A DNA stretch of 20,913 nucleotides, from contig JAJZGH010000056.1 of assembly GCA_021798635.1 (NCBI GenBank), forward strand, positions 1-20,913, read 5' to 3'. The translations under genes and the position numbers were made by a program. Of the stretch, positions 15,630-20,913 are shown in pieces (the first letter of the stretch is position 1; each line of letters starts with the position of its first letter). The notes beneath the pieces are model-generated. The model ran no database searches. It was given only the letters and a program-made list of their open reading frames with translations, and was not told the DNA's origin. Origin of the DNA: Planctomycetota bacterium. GTDB lineage: Bacteria > Planctomycetota > Phycisphaerae > WQYP01.

Positions 15630-17669
15630 TCAACCCGGCTGCGGAACCGGTCCCACGCCCGGCCCGGCGACGTCCGGAGTAACCGCCCCTTCCCCGCCCC
15701 GCCGTTGCTGCTCCTGAGCCAGAATATCCCCCACGGTCGGCTTATTCAGCGTCTGCCCGGTCATGATGCGTTTGACATCTTCAAAATCAAGCGTTTCATA
15801 TTTAAGCATCGCATCTTTCAGATTGGTTAATTCTGTCTTCTTTTCAACCAGAAGCTCGCGCGCTTCCACATAGGCATTGCTGATGAAACGATGAACCTCA
15901 CTGTCGATCAACTCCGCTGTCTTGTCGCTGTATTCCCGTGAGGCTTCGTACCACGGCACATTTTCATCATGGCCAAAACGTATCGGCCCCAGCGCATCGC
16001 TCATGCCATAATTGCAGACCATCTCCCGGGCGATATTGCTGGCCATTTTTATGTCCATGCTGGCACCGCTGGAAATTTCGCCGATGTACAACTCCTCCGC
16101 GATACGCCCCCCGAAAAGAATCCGCAACTCCGCCAGCAAATATTTGCGGCTGTAATAAAACCGATCTTTCTCCGGCAAGGAGAATGTCGCACCGCCATAC
16201 GAACCGCGTGGAATAATGGTGACCTTATGAATAGGATCCGCACCGGGTGAAAAATATTGCACCACTGCGTGACCCGCCTCATGCCAGGCAGTCAGCTGCC
16301 GCTCCTCTTCGTCCACCACGCGGCTCTTGCGGGCCTTGCCAAAGCGAATCTTGTCACGTGCTTCCTCGAGATCGACCATTTCAATGGCTTCCCGATTCAA
16401 CATGGTCGCGATCAGCGCCGACTCATTAATCATGGCCGCCAAATCCGCACCGCTGAACATGGGCGTTTGCCGCGCCAATCGCAACATATCCACATCCGGC
16501 CCGAGCTTCACTTTCCGGGCATGAACCTTAAGAATTTCATAGCGGCCCTTGATATCCGGCAACGGCACAATGACCTGACGATCAAACCGGCCCGGCCGTG
16601 TCAATGCCGGATCCAGCACATCCGAACGATTGGTGGCCGCCACCACAATGACCTGGTCATTGGTATCGAAACCATCCATTTCTACGAGAATGGCATTGAG
16701 TGTCTGTTCACGTTCATCATGGCCGCCGCTGGAAAAGCCATTGCCGCGCCGCCGCCCGACGGCATCAATTTCATCAAGAAATACAATGCAGGGCGAGCTT
16801 TCCTTGGCCGTGCGGAATAAATCCCGCACCCGCGAAGCACCCACGCCGACAAACATTTCCACAAAATCCGAACCACTGATGGAGAAAAATGGAGCTTCCG
16901 CTTCGCCGGCAATCGCCTTGGCCAGCAAGGTTTTGCCCACGCCCGGAGGTCCTACCAGCAAAACGCCGCGCGGAATTCTTCCACCCAGCCGCTGAAACTT
17001 TTTGGGATTTTTCAAAAAGTCAACAATTTCAGCCAATTCTTCCTTGGCCTCATCAATTCCCGCCACATCACTGAACGTAATGTTGGTAAGCTCTTTGGAC
17101 ATCATCCGATGGCGCGATCGGCCAAAATTCCCCAACATGCTCATACCGCCTCCGGCGGAACGGAACTGGCGCGACACCAGAAAATACACTACCGCGAACA
17201 CCAGAATAAACGGCAAGTAATCCACGAGGAAAATATTTAGAAAGTCATTGGACTTCTTGTAATTTAAATCCGGCACGTCATATTGATGCGATTGAGCTTC
17301 CAGAATAGCCCAACCGTTGCCATCCAACGCCGTGCGTGGAATATTGGTTTTTTCACTCAAAGAACTGCTGGCCGGTGACCCCGGGGCGATCTGCTTGAGC
17401 TTGAAATTGATCTGGCCGTCGCTGTAAACCACCAGAGATTTTATGTTTTTGTGCCGTAGCGCACTGTAAAACGTCCCGGAATCAACTTTTTGCGCGCCAC
17501 CGGGATGCTGCATGAGAATCAACGCAAATACGACAAGACACAATATCACCAGCCAGCCCAGCATGCTGCGGCTGAATCTGAAATTATTGTTATCCCGCCC
17601 GGGCCGTTTGTTACCGGAGCCACCTTCACGCGAAGGGCCTCTTGAAGGGTCTTGCTGCGAATCCGCCAT
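15630..17669 (-). CDS. ftsH: ATP-dependent zinc metalloprotease FtsH
   Basis: This encodes a 679-residue membrane-bound AAA+ protease that degrades misfolded membrane and selected cytosolic proteins as a hexamer. A hydrophilic Gly/Arg/Asn-rich N-terminal tail (1-34) precedes transmembrane helix 1 (about 37-54), a periplasmic domain, and helix 2 (about 149-166). The AAA domain has Walker A GPPGVGKT (240-247), Walker B FLDE (297-300) and the arginine-finger second region of homology (347-365). The zinc site is HEAGH (463-467), with D539 the likely third ligand. The C-terminus ends in a Gly/Pro-rich tail. Length is slightly above the usual 610-650. The start is supported by GAGGAAA about 6 bases upstream and by the TATAAT promoter about 60 bases upstream. 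Confidence 0.97.
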   Translation of the reverse strand: MADSQQDPSRGPSREGGSGNKRPGRDNNNFRFSRSMLGWLVILCLVVFALILMQHPGGAQKVDSGTFYSALRHKNIKSLVVYSDGQINFKLKQIAPGSPASSSLSEKTNIPRTALDGNGWAILEAQSHQYDVPDLNYKKSNDFLNIFLVDYLPFILVFAVVYFLVSRQFRSAGGGMSMLGNFGRSRHRMMSKELTNITFSDVAGIDEAKEELAEIVDFLKNPKKFQRLGGRIPRGVLLVGPPGVGKTLLAKAIAGEAEAPFFSISGSDFVEMFVGVGASRVRDLFRTAKESSPCIVFLDEIDAVGRRRGNGFSSGGHDEREQTLNAILVEMDGFDTNDQVIVVAATNRSDVLDPALTRPGRFDRQVIVPLPDIKGRYEILKVHARKVKLGPDVDMLRLARQTPMFSGADLAAMINESALIATMLNREAIEMVDLEEARDKIRFGKARKSRVVDEEERQLTAWHEAGHAVVQYFSPGADPIHKVTIIPRGSYGGATFSLPEKDRFYYSRKYLLAELRILFGGRIAEELYIGEISSGASMDIKMASNIAREMVCNYGMSDALGPIRFGHDENVPWYEASREYSDKTAELIDSEVHRFISNAYVEARELLVEKKTELTNLKDAMLKYETLDFEDVKRIMTGQTLNKPTVGDILAQEQQRRGGEGAVTPDVAGPGVGPVPQPG

Positions 17670-17722
17670 GAAATTTCCTCATATAGGGCGACCGGTGGAA
17701 TCATTCCAGCGGAAGCGACGTT

Positions 17723-17735
17723 CCGGACCATTATA
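17723..17735 (-). promoter_or_regulatory. ftsH promoter (-10 region)
   Basis: On the minus strand a perfect TATAAT lies at 17735-17730, about 60 bases upstream of the ftsH ATG. The -35 at 17-18 base spacing is poor (TCCATT/TTCCAT). The predicted start near 17723 gives a leader of about 50 bases that contains the GAGGAAA ribosome site. The rest of the 298-base gap up to 17967 has only a weak hairpin CGCGC/GCGCG (17786-17801) with an A/T run 9 bases further, a doubtful terminator for the upstream c-di-GMP gene, and no supported gene. Confidence 0.55.
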
Positions 17736-17967
17736 GTCGGTATTGGCATGAAAATGGAACAGATAAGGCGATAAAAACGGACGCACGCGCTTTTAGGCGC
17801 GGAAATTTTCCAGAAAATGGGTGATTTCCCCTAACTTTTGGCACTCCCTTTTTTCCAGGTCTCACTGCTTCATACCCTCCAATATTCGTGTGATCATGTC
17901 TCATGCCGCTATTTTTTCGCCAATAAAAACCGAACGTGCCATCCAAACTTCCCGCACCCCTGGTGAA

Positions 17968-20748
17968 TTACGCAGAGGCCTCCGCAAGTTGCGGCGACCC
18001 CGCACTGGTATGGCCCCGATGGGCTTGGAGCCTGCATAACGTTTGCAACAATGTTAAGGTTTTCCGATCCATATCCGCAATGACCGCATCCGACAACGAT
18101 CCGGAATCGATCAGCAACCGGTTGGCTTTGGCAAACGCACGGTGCCACGCGGCATCCTGCTTCAAGGCTTTGTCCATAAATGCCGCGGGGCACGATAACC
18201 CCCGCAGTGATTTTTCCAGTGGACCGCTCGAGTCAGAATGGTGTGTCTTGTTGGCTCGCCGCGCGCCACGTGTGATGCCGCCCCGAATCACGTCCGGTTC
18301 TTCATAGTTTGTATGGGGCTTCAGCACGCGCAAGTCCGCCAGCAAACGAAGGTGGGGCAAAATACTGGGAAGCGCTTTATCCAGCGTCGGAAAATTCCCC
18401 GCCTGCGTCCAAAGCGACGGAGCTTTCCAGCTTGCCAGCCAGTTCAACATTTCCTCCGGCGGCATGGGCTTGGCAATGGCATACCCCTGCGCCATGGTCC
18501 CCAAGCCGCCGGCCAGAAGAATTAATCCAAGCTCCGGGCTTTCCACACCTTCCGCCACCAACTCCCGATGGGTAATGCGGCAGAATTCTGATAACGATGT
18601 GATGATGGCGTGGTTTTCATAGCGCGCCCACATGCCACGCACAAACCGCTGATCGATTTTTACCGCGTAGCACTCAATTCGCTCCAGGTGCACCAGTGAC
18701 GATGCGCCCGTGCCGAAATCATCCAGCAACACCGGCAAGCCCAATTTACGAGCACCGGTGAGAAAATCGTCCAGATCATTGAGATCACGTTCGGCGGCAC
18801 TTTCCAGAATTTCCAGGTGCAACCGCCCCCGTGCCTGGGGGAATTGCTCCAGCAAACCTTCCAGGAACACCAGGCTCTTGTGATCACGGAGAAATATCGG
18901 AGCCAGATTAACTGATACGGGGACAGCCAGCGGCGTGCCGTGCCACTTCTGAATCTGGGCGCAGGCCTGTGTCAGTACACGTCGATCAAACGTTAACAAG
19001 TGATGCGTGCCTTCAATGGCTGAGAGGAACTCCGCGGGGTTCAGTATCTTGCCGTCGCGCTTGACGCGTGACAAAGCTTCCATTCCGCGCAGTTTCCCGG
19101 TGCGTAAATCCACCATGGGCTGGAAATAGAGAATCGGATCCTGATCCTTGAGATAATTGACCAGAAATTCGCGCACTTCCTCCTTGCGGCGCATTTCGCT
19201 TTCCATGGTGTGATTAAAAAAGTTGTATCGGTCTTTACCGGCACCCTTGGCTTCATAAAGCGCTATATCCGCGTGGCGCAAAAGGTCCTGCGGCGTGGCC
19301 TCATCCATGGGAAATAGTGTCAACCCCAAACTGCCGCTGATGCCCGTATGCGTCTGACCGCCGATGACAAAGGGCCTGTGAATTTCCGCTAAAAGCCGAT
19401 CAATAATTGGCAGGACCACCGAGTCACATTCCAACCCGGGAAGAATAATCAGAAATTCATCGCCACCCAGTCGCGCCAGCGTATCACTGTCCCGGATACA
19501 TGGCCGTAGCCGTTCCGCGACGGTCTGCAGCAGCACATCCCCAGCCCCATGCCCATACAAGTCATTAATCTGTTTAAACCCGTCAAGATCGAGAATTCCC
19601 ACGGCCATCAAACGCTGTCGCCGCCGCGCATCGGCCGCCCCCTGCGCCAGGCGATCCAACGCCAACTCGCGGTTGGGAAGTCCTGTGAGCATATCATGCG
19701 TTGCCTGATGAGAAATTTGCCGCTGCTCATCACGCCGCTTTAAGCCAAAGGCAATATCTTCCGCGAAGCGCGTCAATAAATCGCGTTCGCGCGGGCCAAA
19801 AGCCATACAATGATCTTCATACAGCACCAGCACCGCTTCCACGCGACCGGCAATCCGCACGGGAACCGCCGCCAAAGATTGCAGCCCGTGTTTGGCGGCC
19901 CCGGCCCGCCACGGTGCCATGCGACTATCGGTCATAAAATCATTCACGACCACCAGTTCGCCGCGCCGCCATGCTTCCGCTGCGGGGCTGCGCCCGGTTT
20001 CATCACGCCGATCCGCGGAAATCGGGGCCTGCCCCAATGATTCGGCAACAAATTCGCTGGCCCTCCCGGCGTAGGCCATCGGTTCAATAACGTCGCCCCG
20101 CCGCGCCCCCACCCACGCTAACGGGAAGCCGCCTTGTTGCGTTGCGGCCGTACAAAACGCCGCAAAAAAACCTTCATGCCCACCAATGACCGCGCGCTGA
20201 ACTGCCGCTAGAGCGTCATACAGGCGGGTCATACGTTTGGCCTGCTTCTGAGCCTCCCCGCTTTCCATGGCTAAAGAAAGCATTTTAGCCAGCAACCGCA
20301 GCCCCTGACGCTGCCAGCCAATCGGTGCCCTTTTTTGCGGCTCATTCCATTCAATCGCCAGGATTCCCCGGCTACTGGCTTTTCGTCCGTGCAGCGGCGT
20401 GTACCAAAGTGATCGTGTGCCGGCGGCAATAAGTTCGGGCAGGGCATCCGCCTGCGCTGCATAATCACGTATAAAAAACTCATGATTTTCCGCGGGACTT
20501 AACATTGGAACCGCATGTTGCATAGGCATGCGAACGTGCATGAGTTTTCCCTGCCAGCTTTGCGGTAACCCATAAAAATGCGAATAGCGCCACCAGCCGT
20601 CGGTATCCATGGTGGCCAACGCCGCCCCCCGCGCACCGGCGGCCCATGCCGCAAGTTGCAAGGCCGGCGGAACAAATTCTTCCGGCTCCGTAGGCAGACG
20701 CCGCACTTTTTTCCAGAATTGCGGATAACTTACAATTTCATCAGGCAT
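17968..20748 (-). CDS. GAF-GAF-GGDEF-EAL cyclic-di-GMP turnover protein
   Basis: This encodes a 926-residue cytosolic signalling protein. Two GAF-like sensory regions (about 20-165 and 190-345) precede a diguanylate cyclase domain with intact GGDEF (428-432). Five residues before it is RDSD, an RxxD inhibitory site for product feedback. The phosphodiesterase domain has EAL (557-559, as MEALSR), the metal Asp pair in DDFGTG (D676-D677), NLAP, LEILES, VKID, AEGVE and MAQGYAIAKP, so all expected catalytic positions look kept and it may be bifunctional. A C-terminal ~130-residue extension of unknown type includes His and Cys residues. No membrane segment is seen. I chose the ATG at 20748. A GTG at 20802 would add 18 residues, and neither start has a strong ribosome site. 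Confidence 0.9.
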   Translation of the reverse strand: MPDEIVSYPQFWKKVRRLPTEPEEFVPPALQLAAWAAGARGAALATMDTDGWWRYSHFYGLPQSWQGKLMHVRMPMQHAVPMLSPAENHEFFIRDYAAQADALPELIAAGTRSLWYTPLHGRKASSRGILAIEWNEPQKRAPIGWQRQGLRLLAKMLSLAMESGEAQKQAKRMTRLYDALAAVQRAVIGGHEGFFAAFCTAATQQGGFPLAWVGARRGDVIEPMAYAGRASEFVAESLGQAPISADRRDETGRSPAAEAWRRGELVVVNDFMTDSRMAPWRAGAAKHGLQSLAAVPVRIAGRVEAVLVLYEDHCMAFGPRERDLLTRFAEDIAFGLKRRDEQRQISHQATHDMLTGLPNRELALDRLAQGAADARRRQRLMAVGILDLDGFKQINDLYGHGAGDVLLQTVAERLRPCIRDSDTLARLGGDEFLIILPGLECDSVVLPIIDRLLAEIHRPFVIGGQTHTGISGSLGLTLFPMDEATPQDLLRHADIALYEAKGAGKDRYNFFNHTMESEMRRKEEVREFLVNYLKDQDPILYFQPMVDLRTGKLRGMEALSRVKRDGKILNPAEFLSAIEGTHHLLTFDRRVLTQACAQIQKWHGTPLAVPVSVNLAPIFLRDHKSLVFLEGLLEQFPQARGRLHLEILESAAERDLNDLDDFLTGARKLGLPVLLDDFGTGASSLVHLERIECYAVKIDQRFVRGMWARYENHAIITSLSEFCRITHRELVAEGVESPELGLILLAGGLGTMAQGYAIAKPMPPEEMLNWLASWKAPSLWTQAGNFPTLDKALPSILPHLRLLADLRVLKPHTNYEEPDVIRGGITRGARRANKTHHSDSSGPLEKSLRGLSCPAAFMDKALKQDAAWHRAFAKANRLLIDSGSLSDAVIADMDRKTLTLLQTLCRLQAHRGHTSAGSPQLAEASA

Positions 20749-20913
20749 TTCATTACCGCCGCAGGCCGTAAAATTAACCCAGAAACCTGTCCGGGTAATC
20801 ACTTACCAGCTTAAGTTATCGGCTTAAACCGCCATTAATTTAAATAATTCGCCAATTTGGCCAAAATATCATGCTGGGGCACTAGGAGCCTGTCCAAGTA
20901 ACCCGGCTTCCCC

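Noticed and set aside
17731..17946. 71-residue minus-strand ORF upstream of ftsH
   Set aside because: It overlaps the ftsH promoter region, has low-complexity basic content and no family resemblance. It is treated as non-coding.
20878..20913. Similarity of the right edge (AGGAGCCTGTCC) to the short string near the ftsH stop at 15617-15628
   Set aside because: Only about 11 bases are shared on opposite strands, too short to call a repeat without a genome-wide count.
1..20913. CRISPR array, insertion sequence, prophage or integrase
   Set aside because: No regularly spaced direct repeats, transposase, integrase or phage structural genes were seen anywhere in the window.

Overview
The window looks like a chromosomal segment of a free-living Gram-negative bacterium, most likely a planctomycete of the Phycisphaerae type. 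This is inferred from gene content: a long, insertion-bearing prepilin peptidase, a bacterial deoxyhypusine synthase-like gene, a PEP-CTERM tail, an FtsH with a long hydrophilic N-terminus, and weak or variable Shine-Dalgarno sites. No rRNA or other marker is present to settle the lineage.

Left part (1-7092). A tRNA-Leu(UAG) on the minus strand is divergent from a plus-strand block. That block begins with imuB (a catalytically dead Y-family polymerase) and dnaE2 (an error-prone replicative-type polymerase), the mutasome used in damage-induced mutagenesis. The usual third member, imuA, is not beside them. Directly behind dnaE2, starting at an ATG that overlaps its stop codon, lies a two-gene module: an ABC/AAA_15-type ATPase and an RloB-family protein with Toprim-like acidic motifs. 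This is the architecture of the lactococcal abortive-infection system AbiL (AbiLi/AbiLii) and resembles OLD- and PARIS-type ATPase plus Toprim defence pairs. It is the most accessory-looking part of the window.

Middle part (7134-15000, all minus strand). Reading leftwards from 15000: a deoxyhypusine synthase-like gene; a tiny PEP-CTERM-tail ORF overlapping its stop; a 477-residue prepilin peptidase; leucyl aminopeptidase pepA; then rimO, pgsA and pgpA. pgsA and pgpA encode consecutive steps of phosphatidylglycerol synthesis. pgsA is flanked on both sides by copies of the same 21-bp palindromic element.

Right part (15000-20913). A 630-bp region between ftsH and the deoxyhypusine synthase-like gene carries an unusual run of nested inverted repeats and a minus-strand terminator. 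It may hold a structured RNA. It is followed by ftsH, with a clear TATAAT promoter, and by a large GAF-GAF-GGDEF-EAL cyclic-di-GMP protein whose cyclase and phosphodiesterase residues both look intact. The last ~110 bases hold no gene that I can support.
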